In this document: positions 24,899 to 29,981 of the stretch, one piece after another | Position numbering within the stretch: position 1 is the first letter of the stretch | Layout: each line of letters opens with the position of its first letter | NCBI GenBank assembly: GCA_023404715.1 | Contig: JAEYAR010000209.1 | Location: forward strand, 1-29,981 | Source: Bacillota bacterium | Lineage (GTDB): Bacteria > Bacillota > Clostridia > Christensenellales > Aristaeellaceae | Length of the DNA stretch: 29,981 bases | Reading direction: 5' to 3' | The notes under the pieces: generated by a model | Databases searched by the model: none | What the model saw: the letters and a program-made list of their open reading frames with translations, nothing else | Told to the model about the DNA's origin: nothing | Position numbers and translations under genes: made by a program

Positions 24899-25876
24899 TC
24901 AGGAATGGAGCAGCGCGTCCGCTTTGCGCAGCGCGCGCTGCACAAAATGGGAAGCTTCCAGATGCTCCGAGAGCCGCAGAATCGCCTGCTCCCGGGCGTG
25001 CGGGCAGCTAAAGAACGCCTCGATGAACTCCGTCAGATAGAAAAAGTGCTGCGTGCTGGCGTAGAAGGCGAACCGTTCCGGGCGCAGCGCGTAAAGAAAA
25101 CCGCTCTCTTTGAAGACGCGATCGATGAGCGCAGTTTGCGCGTCCGACCACATGTAAAACCACAGGTCGCGCTCGGGTGGGGCGAGCATCAAGCGATCCC
25201 AGTCGACGATCGTCATCCTGCCGTCCTGCACGATGACGTTGCCGCCCACGTCGCCGCTGGTGATGCAAAAGGCTGCTTCGTCACCGCGGCAAAGAGAGGC
25301 GGACTGGCGCGCGAACGCGGCGGTGCGCCGGAGGGCGTCCCCATGCGCGGCAAGCAGGTCGAGCATGCGCTTGGCTTCGGGGATTTTGCTTTGTGAGAGC
25401 CGCGCGACTGCGCGGACAAAGTCGCGCAGCGCGCCTGTCGTAAATCGCTCCGTCCGAATGGGGGTCAGGTCGTCTGTATCGACGCGGTATTGAAGGGCGA
25501 GCAGGCGAAAGAGAGGCTCCAGCGGATAGTCCTCGGTATGGATGCCCTCGACGAAGGAGAAGACAGCTAGCACGCCGTCTTCAAAGAGCTGAAATGCATT
25601 TCCGTTGGCATCCGGTATGGGCTGGCTGATGTGCGTGACGCCCCGCTCGCGCAGGTAGTCGACGACGCGAAAGCTTTCCATATAATCGGCCATATGCAGC
25701 CGATAGCTGATGACCTTGACGAAGTAAGACCGGCCCGCGCATTGTGCGCGCCAGGTTTCGCCGTAAAAGCCGCGTTCATGGGGCGTCACACGGCAGCCCG
25801 GCAGGGCGTAGCGCGCCGCGAGAAATGTCTCTAATCGGGCGATATAAGCCGTGTCGCGTTCGATGGTGCTGAACAT
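24899..25876 (-). CDS. APH-fold phosphotransferase (aminoglycoside/homoserine kinase-like)
   Basis: A 325-aa protein with the eukaryotic-like small-molecule kinase fold. The N-lobe lysine is probably Lys54 in YFVKVI, and the DFG-equivalent is VDWD (224-227). The catalytic loop is unusual: SGDVGGN (207-213) has Ser where HxD is normal, and Asp209 is four residues before Asn213 instead of five. W-F-Y-M-W and a helical C-lobe follow. Start ATG 25876 has AAGGAGG 3-4 nt upstream. It is the first gene of the operon with the aldose 1-epimerase. It may phosphorylate a sugar or amino-alcohol; resistance to an antibiotic is not indicated. The family is secure, the substrate is not. Confidence 0.85.
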   Translation of the reverse strand: MFSTIERDTAYIARLETFLAARYALPGCRVTPHERGFYGETWRAQCAGRSYFVKVISYRLHMADYMESFRVVDYLRERGVTHISQPIPDANGNAFQLFEDGVLAVFSFVEGIHTEDYPLEPLFRLLALQYRVDTDDLTPIRTERFTTGALRDFVRAVARLSQSKIPEAKRMLDLLAAHGDALRRTAAFARQSASLCRGDEAAFCITSGDVGGNVIVQDGRMTIVDWDRLMLAPPERDLWFYMWSDAQTALIDRVFKESGFLYALRPERFAFYASTQHFFYLTEFIEAFFSCPHAREQAILRLSEHLEASHFVQRALRKADALLHS

Positions 25877-25937
25877 AGGCCTCCTTATCTTCGTACATGA
25901 TTTTGAACAGCATACAAACGCGCCATTCATCGCCTTT

Positions 25938-25966
25938 AGAATAACAAAAAAAGCGCTTTACGTCAA
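25938..25966 (-). promoter_or_regulatory. Promoter of the kinase-epimerase operon
   Basis: Minus-strand TTGACG (25966-25961) and TATTCT (25943-25938) with a 17-nt spacer, about 60 nt upstream of the start codon. The spacer contains the palindrome listed separately. Confidence 0.7.
25950..25959. promoter_or_regulatory. Candidate LacI/CcpA-type operator in promoter spacer
   Basis: The perfect palindrome AAAGCGCTTT with a central CG resembles the core of a catabolite-responsive (cre) or other LacI-family operator. It lies between the -35 and -10 boxes of the kinase-epimerase promoter, a position expected to give repression. Confidence 0.5.
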
Positions 25967-26313
25967 TTCCGGCAAGCCTTCAATTGCCGTGTCCTTCCTT
26001 TCATGACTGAAGGCCGATTAAGCCCTAACGGATGCGCGCTATTGATATCATGCTTTACATTGGGTACTGTTTGCGTATATAATGAAAAAAAGATTGCAAT
26101 CGCGCTTGGCAGACTAAAAAATTAAATATTTATTGACACGATACGGTGGATGCTTTGAGGGGACATTTTGTTTCTGAAAACGTCCATTGTCTCTTTTTTG
26201 GACGTCGGCTCAAATGGCTTACTTGTAGTGACGAAACAAGCGTCTACGGCCATCGCTGCCCACATCGGCAAGGAGACGTTTGCAGCGTCGCGAACCGCTG
26301 AAAGGAGTGCAAT
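25967..26313. other. Non-coding stretch between divergent kinase operon and regulator gene
   Basis: Within the 437 bp between the start codons at 25876 and 26314 I find the two promoters listed, an AT-rich patch (about 26085-26135) and a perfect but unpaired TTGACA (26133-26138). Small open frames here lack ribosome sites and overlap the regulator start, so no gene is called. The leader of the regulator mRNA would be about 220 nt. Confidence 0.6.
26054..26083 (+). promoter_or_regulatory. Putative promoter of the OmpR-type regulator
   Basis: TTTACA (26054-26059) and a perfect TATAAT (26078-26083) with an 18-nt spacer. It implies a leader of about 220 nt before the ATG at 26314. Confidence 0.6.
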
Positions 26314-26898
26314 ATGGATGAGCCAAAGCTCGCTCTGCTCGTACAAGCGGACGCTTCTGCCGGCGAAACGCAACGCGTTTATTTAGAGCGGGCGGGTTAT
26401 CGCGCGATGCGTGTCGAAGGCGTTGCGATGGCGCGCGCCTTCCTGGCTTTGCGCATGCCGGAAATCGTTGTTATCGACGCCGCGCTTATGGATGACGCGG
26501 GCATCGCATTGTGCCGGGAGATTCAGGGAGCGCCAGGCGCGCCGGTTCTCTTTCTCACGTTAACGGAGGGGCATACGCAGGGAGCGTCCGGGCTGCGCGA
26601 GGCTCCGGCGGAAGCAGGGGAACTGCAGTTGGACATTCCGTCGCGGCGGGCCTTCTTGGGCGGGCGCGACCTGCTGCTCACGCCGAAAGAATTCGGCCTT
26701 CTGCTCTGTCTGTGCGGTCGCATGGGGACGAGCGTCGAAAAGGACGAGCTGTACAGACGGGTATGGGGACAATCGATGGAAAATGACGAGAGCGCGATGA
26801 AGACGGCGATGTCACGGCTGCGGCAAAAGCTTGCGGGCAGCGGGTATCTGCTACAAGCGTCGCGCAGAAAAGGGTATAGCCTGATCCGCATGCGTTAA
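26314..26898 (+). CDS. OmpR-family regulator with shortened receiver domain
   Basis: A 194-aa protein. Residues 5 to about 84 look like the first part of a receiver domain (L-A-L-L-V-Q-A-D, Asp55 in IVVIDAALMD, strand P-V-L-F-L-T-L-T). The sequence then passes directly to a linker and a winged HTH (about 104-193, with L-T-P-K-E-F-G-L-L and A-M-S-R-L-R-Q-K-L). The last helix-strand-helix of a receiver, including its invariant Lys, is absent, and the usual double-acid pocket is reduced to Asp13. Phosphorylation-dependent switching is therefore doubtful. No kinase gene is adjacent. ATG 26314 has AAAGGAG about 6 nt upstream. It lies just before a secreted collagen-like gene with its own promoter; a regulatory link is possible but unproven. 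Confidence 0.85.
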   Translation: MDEPKLALLVQADASAGETQRVYLERAGYRAMRVEGVAMARAFLALRMPEIVVIDAALMDDAGIALCREIQGAPGAPVLFLTLTEGHTQGASGLREAPAEAGELQLDIPSRRAFLGGRDLLLTPKEFGLLLCLCGRMGTSVEKDELYRRVWGQSMENDESAMKTAMSRLRQKLAGSGYLLQASRRKGYSLIRMR

Positions 26899-26944
26899 CC
26901 TGCCAAATGGTTGCGATATTGTAACCTTCTTCCCTTGCGTTTTT

Positions 26945-26953
26945 TGTTATAAT
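26945..26953 (+). promoter_or_regulatory. Extended -10 promoter of the collagen-like gene
   Basis: TGTTATAAT (TG-n-TATAAT, 26945-26953) lies 33 nt before the start codon. No good -35 is present, which is normal for extended -10 promoters. Confidence 0.6.
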
Positions 26954-26986
26954 GAACTTATCCATAGGAAAAAGGAGGATGAGCGG

Positions 26987-27436
26987 ATGGAGAGACAAGG
27001 CGGAGCACGGCTCCGAGGGTTTGTCGCAATGCTTTGCTTGGCGGTCGTGTTCTGCGCACTTAGCGTGAGCGCGTCTGCCGAACTGGTAGGCGTCTCGAAG
27101 GAATCCCTGGTGCCTGAGCGCGTGAAACAGCTGGAGGAAGTTGCAAAAGGCATACTTGCCCAGGGATACGGCGTGCTCTACGAGGTAGAGGCGGTCGAGG
27201 ACACGCAGACGGACGAACAGTTCTACTACGTAGTCTTCATGCCGGAGGGTGTCAAGGGCGACCGCGGCCCTGCCGGCCCCGAGGGCCCCCAGGGTCCGAG
27301 AGGCTACACGGGCGAAAAGGGCGACCGCGGCGCGAAGGGCGCGACGGGAGATGCCGGTCCCAGGGGCGCGACAGGGCCTAAGGGGGCGACGGGCGCTACT
27401 GCGCCTTTTATATTAGGAAAGTGGACTACCAATTAA
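26987..27436 (+). CDS. Secreted collagen-like protein, probably truncated by element insertion
   Basis: A 149-aa protein with a signal peptide (hydrophobic core about 11-26, likely cleavage after S-V-S-A-S-A at 31), a short globular segment (about 32-87), then 17 uninterrupted Gly-X-Y triplets (88-138) rich in Pro, Lys, Asp and Thr, able to form a collagen-like triple helix outside the cell. The repeat stops abruptly and is followed by 11 unrelated residues (APFILGKWTTN) and a stop, exactly where base composition falls and a serine-recombinase element starts. The natural C-terminal part is thus probably displaced. ATG 26987 has AAGGAGG (26972-26978) 8 nt upstream. Such proteins sit on cell or spore surfaces; the role here is unknown. 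Confidence 0.8.
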   Translation: MERQGGARLRGFVAMLCLAVVFCALSVSASAELVGVSKESLVPERVKQLEEVAKGILAQGYGVLYEVEAVEDTQTDEQFYYVVFMPEGVKGDRGPAGPEGPQGPRGYTGEKGDRGAKGATGDAGPRGATGPKGATGATAPFILGKWTTN

Positions 27437-27439
27437 AAT

Positions 27440-27457
27440 GCGGTTTTTCTAAACCGC
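27440..27457 (-). terminator. Terminator of the serine recombinase gene
   Basis: A 7-bp stem (GCGGTTT 27440-27446, AAACCGC 27451-27457) with a 4-nt loop is followed on the minus strand by ATTTTAATT. The recombinase stop codon lies inside the hairpin. It also lies directly after the collagen-like gene stop. Confidence 0.65.
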
Positions 27458-29131
27458 TTCATTATGGCTGTTGACCTCGATAAACTCCTGTATTCTGCGA
27501 AGCTCGTCAGCAAACCGAAATACTATGCTGATGTTTCCACCCTCGTATATCTTGATATGGTCAACCAGTTCAATCAATACATCTCTCGTCAGTGCTTCAA
27601 TATTGCCATATTGCCGGAACGCCTTCAAAAATGGGTTTTCGGTATCGACACCGTTTTCAAGTTCGGCCTGTTCTGCCCGGAGCTTTTCTATAACTTCATT
27701 TAGGGCCTCGGCCTGTTCCTCGTAATCCTCTTTCATGTGGCGGTAGTCGGAATGGGTAATCTCGCCGTCCTTCCAATCCTGATAAATCGCTTGCTTATAC
27801 CGGGCGATTTTGGAAAGCTCCCGCTCTTTCTGTTCAATCGTATCATTTAGCTTTTTTGACTGGCTCTTGACGAGAGGGGCCCGGTTTATCCGTTCAATGG
27901 TCTTTGTATAATCAACTGCAAGATAAACCTGTTGCTGGATTGCATAGAGTACCGCCGCCTCCAAACGGTCGTGCTTTGTCGTGTGTTTTGTGCAAGCGTT
28001 CTTCGATTGGTCTTTGTAAGTACGGCAATAATAGTAAACCGTCTCGCCAACCTTGCTACGGCTCATAGCTTTGCCGCAATCAGCACACCGAAGGAAACCA
28101 CTAAACAGATATACTTGTTTTTTCTGCGGTGCTGTCCGGGTGTCCCGAAGCAGCAGTCGTTGTACCGCCTCGAAGATCTCACGCTCAATAATGGCTTCAT
28201 GGGTATTCTCCACTATGTACCATTCGTCCTCGGGTACAACCTCCTGAACGTGTACCTTGTAGCTTTTTACACGGTAACGGCCCTGTACCATATCCCCGCA
28301 ATACATACGGTTCTTCAAAATGTTGGTTACTGTCATAGCGCACCACAGAGGCCGCTTCGCCGGGTCAATACTCGGATTTTGATATTTAAGCCCTAACCGT
28401 TCTCGCTTATAAGCGGCGGGGCAAAGTACGCCGTGGTCGTTCAGATGGTGGACTATTGCGTTTTTACTCATACCGTCCAGAAACATTGTGAATATATCCC
28501 GGACTACTGCGGCGGCTTCTTCGTCAACTACTAAGGCGTTTTTATCGTCAGGGTCTTTCTTGTAACCGTAGGCGGCGAAAGAACCAATATGTTCCCCGTT
28601 ACGCCGCTTCATATCAAACACTTCCCGGATTTTATCGGAAGTCTCGGCACAATGATTTTCATTTAACACGCCTTGAATGGGAACCGCGATACTCCGCATA
28701 TTCTGCGGCTCTTTGTAGCTGTCCAGCGGTTGATGGTAGAGGGAGATAAAACGGACGTTAAATCTCGGGAACCAATCATCTAAATAATAGCCCTGGTCGC
28801 TGTAATTTCGGAAAGAACGGGCAAGGTCTTTTACAATCACACAGTTAATGCGGCCTTTCTTAATGTCGGCCAACATTCTCTGAAAATCGTCCCGCTCGTC
28901 ATCGGTCGTACCGGAAATCCCGTCGTCTACATACTCGTCAACAATAATATATTCGTCTCCGTCGTTAAAGCTGGCAATATGTTCTTCAATAATAGCTCGC
29001 TGATTTGAAACGCTTTCGCTTTCGTCATTATTCCGGGCGTCCTCTCTGGATAACCGGATATAAATTGCAATTCTCCATACTTTGAATTTTTGCTTTACTG
29101 TTTCAGTGATAGTGCGGCTTCTGCGTGCCAT
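27449..29131 (-). CDS. Large serine recombinase (site-specific integrase)
   Basis: A 560-aa recombinase. The catalytic resolvase domain (about 18-170) has the nucleophile Ser28 in YIRLSRED and an R-x-x-R-x-x motif in KDLARSFRN. The Recombinase domain (about 185-310) follows, then a zinc ribbon with Cys349, Cys352, Cys369 and Cys380, a long coiled coil (about 410-490) and a C-terminal beta part. This layout is that of integrases of Tn4451/Tn5397-like and other clostridial conjugative or mobilisable elements, which integrate and excise circular DNA between short att sites. Start ATG 29131 has AAGGAGG 5 nt upstream. It is last at the left end of the element, reading outward. Confidence 0.97.
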   Translation of the reverse strand: MARRSRTITETVKQKFKVWRIAIYIRLSREDARNNDESESVSNQRAIIEEHIASFNDGDEYIIVDEYVDDGISGTTDDERDDFQRMLADIKKGRINCVIVKDLARSFRNYSDQGYYLDDWFPRFNVRFISLYHQPLDSYKEPQNMRSIAVPIQGVLNENHCAETSDKIREVFDMKRRNGEHIGSFAAYGYKKDPDDKNALVVDEEAAAVVRDIFTMFLDGMSKNAIVHHLNDHGVLCPAAYKRERLGLKYQNPSIDPAKRPLWCAMTVTNILKNRMYCGDMVQGRYRVKSYKVHVQEVVPEDEWYIVENTHEAIIEREIFEAVQRLLLRDTRTAPQKKQVYLFSGFLRCADCGKAMSRSKVGETVYYYCRTYKDQSKNACTKHTTKHDRLEAAVLYAIQQQVYLAVDYTKTIERINRAPLVKSQSKKLNDTIEQKERELSKIARYKQAIYQDWKDGEITHSDYRHMKEDYEEQAEALNEVIEKLRAEQAELENGVDTENPFLKAFRQYGNIEALTRDVLIELVDHIKIYEGGNISIVFRFADELRRIQEFIEVNSHNEAV

Positions 29132-29157
29132 GTGAACCTCCTTCCCCTATCACGTTA

Positions 29158-29193
29158 CACCTATATTATACCAGTTATAGGTGGTGTGAACAA
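29158..29193 (-). promoter_or_regulatory. Recombinase promoter with operator-like inverted repeat around the -10
   Basis: Minus-strand TTGTTC (29193-29188) and TATAAT (29170-29165) with a 17-nt spacer, about 35 nt from the start. An inverted repeat CACCTATA (29158-29165) / TATAGGTG (29176-29183) with a 10-nt gap flanks the -10 box, a good position for a repressor or for autoregulation. Confidence 0.7.
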
Positions 29194-29233
29194 TGTTGTC
29201 GAGCCTTTGCAAATCTTGTCCAGAGGCCGACAC

Positions 29234-29269
29234 AAGCGGCCTGAACATTTGTTACAGGCCGCTTTTTTT
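29234..29269. terminator. Intrinsic terminator between small ORF and recombinase
   Basis: A 10-bp stem (AAGCGGCCTG 29234-29243, CAGGCCGCTT 29255-29264) with an 11-nt loop and seven T on the plus strand (29263-29269). On the minus strand the tail is weaker (TTGTGT). The stop codon of the minus-strand small gene lies in the loop, so it also ends that transcript or acts in both directions. Confidence 0.75.
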
Positions 29270-29515
29270 ACGTTGAAGGAAGTCAGAAAAACAATCTTGG
29301 AGGGGCGGGGCGCTATCCTGAAATTCCAGCTTTACGCCCATGTCGCCCACCCGAAAGCAGTACGGATTTTTTACCTTGCAGAGCACCTGCGCCGCTCGCT
29401 GTTCTCTCGGAACCGTGTTATCGAAGGCCAGCCCGGACACGTCAACTAAGTCCTCTTTGTTGACAGCCGTTATATCAACGCCTGCGAGTTCCGATAAATG
29501 AATTTGATTTTGCAT
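29252..29515 (-). CDS. Small conserved accessory protein of clostridial mobile elements (DUF6870-like)
   Basis: An 87-aa acidic protein. Its core (D-I-T-A-V-N-K-E-D-L-V-D, then N-P-Y-C-F-R-V-G and V-K-L-E-F) looks like a small family common in clostridial conjugative elements; I recall it as DUF6870 but cannot confirm it. Function is unknown. Start ATG 29515 has GAAAGGGGG 9 nt upstream; the frame continues to 29539, but that ATG would lie before its own ribosome site. The last residues (KKSGL) and stop are encoded by the terminator hairpin. Confidence 0.65.
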   Translation of the reverse strand: MQNQIHLSELAGVDITAVNKEDLVDVSGLAFDNTVPREQRAAQVLCKVKNPYCFRVGDMGVKLEFQDSAPPLQDCFSDFLQRKKSGL

Positions 29516-29624
29516 GGATATTCGCCCCCTTTCTTCCATGTGTATGTCATTCCCTGATTGTCCTATGAGGAAATGACAAAAGGCGGCCCGCTTTTATGCA
29601 CCGCCCTTTGCCATCTGCTCATAA

Positions 29625-29651
29625 GACCTCGGGCCAACTTGGCCCGAGGTC
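29625..29651. terminator. Strong hairpin after the small element gene
   Basis: A 12-bp perfect stem (GACCTCGGGCCA 29625-29636, TGGCCCGAGGTC 29640-29651) with a 3-nt loop lies 16 bp after the stop of the 66-aa gene. The tail on either strand is only mildly U-rich (TTATGAG on the minus strand), so it may terminate poorly or act as an mRNA end protector. Confidence 0.5.
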
Positions 29652-29667
29652 AGAGCAAAAGAAAGGT

Positions 29668-29868
29668 TTAGTAGGGGCTCTGGCAATAGTGCTCGTCGGC
29701 TTCTTCAATGGATTTCATATCGAAAACCCAATGAAGCTCACGAACCACCCGTTTAATATCCTCGGGCTTGAAGTCACAGTTTTCCATCGCCCAAATGACG
29801 TAACCACGGCAGGCGTTGTTGCTCCACCGCTCGGTCAACATCATATCCAAAGTCAAATCTTTTTCCAT
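29668..29868 (-). CDS. Small hypothetical protein of the mobile element
   Basis: A 66-aa acidic protein with a W-S-N-N-A-C-R-G-Y-V-I-W-A-M-E start and a helical R-V-V-R-E-L-H-W-V-F-D core ending EADEHYCQSPY. It looks like a short conserved protein found in clostridial integrative elements, but I do not know a function. ATG 29868 has AGGGAG 8 nt upstream. The open frame continues 5' to the window edge without protein-like character, so this start is preferred. Confidence 0.6.
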   Translation of the reverse strand: MEKDLTLDMMLTERWSNNACRGYVIWAMENCDFKPEDIKRVVRELHWVFDMKSIEEADEHYCQSPY

Positions 29869-29936
29869 TTCGATTCTCCCTATTTCAAAATAGGTGGAGC
29901 GCCGCGCCGGGAAGTTTTGGGCTGTTATCAGACAGA

Positions 29937-29981
29937 TTATCCAGCACGGTGCTCCTGATCGTTTACTTCTACAGATAACCC
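29937..29981 (-). CDS. Possible 3' end of another element gene (start outside window)
   Basis: One minus-strand frame is open from the window edge to a TAA at 29937-29939 and would encode the last 14 residues (GLSVEVNDQEHRAG). It lies 68 bp upstream of the 66-aa gene with the same orientation. It is too short to identify. Confidence 0.3.
   Translation of the reverse strand, partial: GLSVEVNDQEHRAG

Larger units (their letters stand above)
27401..29981. mobile_element. Left end of an integrated serine-recombinase element (right end outside window)
   Basis: From about 27401-27415 the sequence changes from GC-rich host DNA to markedly more AT-rich DNA with different codon use. The first gene inside is a large serine recombinase transcribed toward the junction, the usual position for an integrase at an element end. 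Small accessory genes with their own hairpins follow. The exact crossover dinucleotide cannot be read without the other end or an empty site. Confidence 0.75.

Noticed and set aside
24899..25876. Aminoglycoside-resistance gene
   Set aside because: Only the fold is shared. The catalytic loop is atypical and the partner is an aldose epimerase, so sugar or small-metabolite phosphorylation is more likely.
26133..26138. Consensus -35 TTGACA as a second promoter for the regulator
   Set aside because: No -10-like hexamer lies 15-19 nt downstream.
26122..26373. 83-codon minus-strand frame
   Set aside because: It overlaps the regulator gene and its promoter region and has no ribosome site or recognisable motif.
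26168..26386. Small plus-strand frame before the OmpR-type regulator
   Set aside because: It starts at a TTG with no ribosome site and overlaps the well-supported start at 26314 in another frame.

Overview
The window looks like the chromosome of a GC-rich, uncultured gut-type Clostridia (Firmicutes). Grounds: strong AGGAGG ribosome sites before almost every gene, YesM/YesN-type two-component sensing, LplB/YtcP-type sugar permeases, and a lower-GC clostridial serine-recombinase element at the right edge. No rRNA, tRNA or CRISPR array was seen.

Region 1 (1-10128) is an arabinoside/oligosaccharide locus. It holds the 3' part of a LacI-family regulator, an AraC-family regulator (-), a GH51 alpha-L-arabinofuranosidase (+), a YesM-like histidine kinase and YesN-like response regulator (-), and a divergent ABC sugar importer (solute-binding protein plus two permeases, +) closed by a strong terminator.

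Region 2 (10127-22376, all -) is a second carbohydrate system. A membrane-anchored AraC regulator (760 aa) is followed by a terminator and then a seven-gene operon: two permeases, a binding protein, a GHL6-like putative glycosidase, a sugar isomerase/epimerase-type TIM barrel, a D-2-hydroxyacid dehydrogenase and a GH67/GH20-like putative glycosidase. The two glycosidase-like proteins have no substrate I can assign, so the operon is a candidate undescribed glycan-utilisation pathway. An intergenic mosaic of five hairpins, bounded by two identical 29-bp palindromic repeats, separates the binding protein from the enzymes.

Region 3 (22488-27436) is housekeeping and accessory: a low-molecular-weight tyrosine phosphatase, a short-chain dehydrogenase, an aldose 1-epimerase followed by an APH-fold kinase, an OmpR-type regulator with a shortened receiver, and a secreted collagen-like protein that appears cut short.

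Region 4 (about 27404 to the end) is the left end of an integrated mobile element: a large serine recombinase reading toward the junction, two small cargo genes and a fragment of a third. Base composition drops sharply at the junction, which falls within the Gly-X-Y repeat of the collagen-like gene, so the element probably interrupted that gene.
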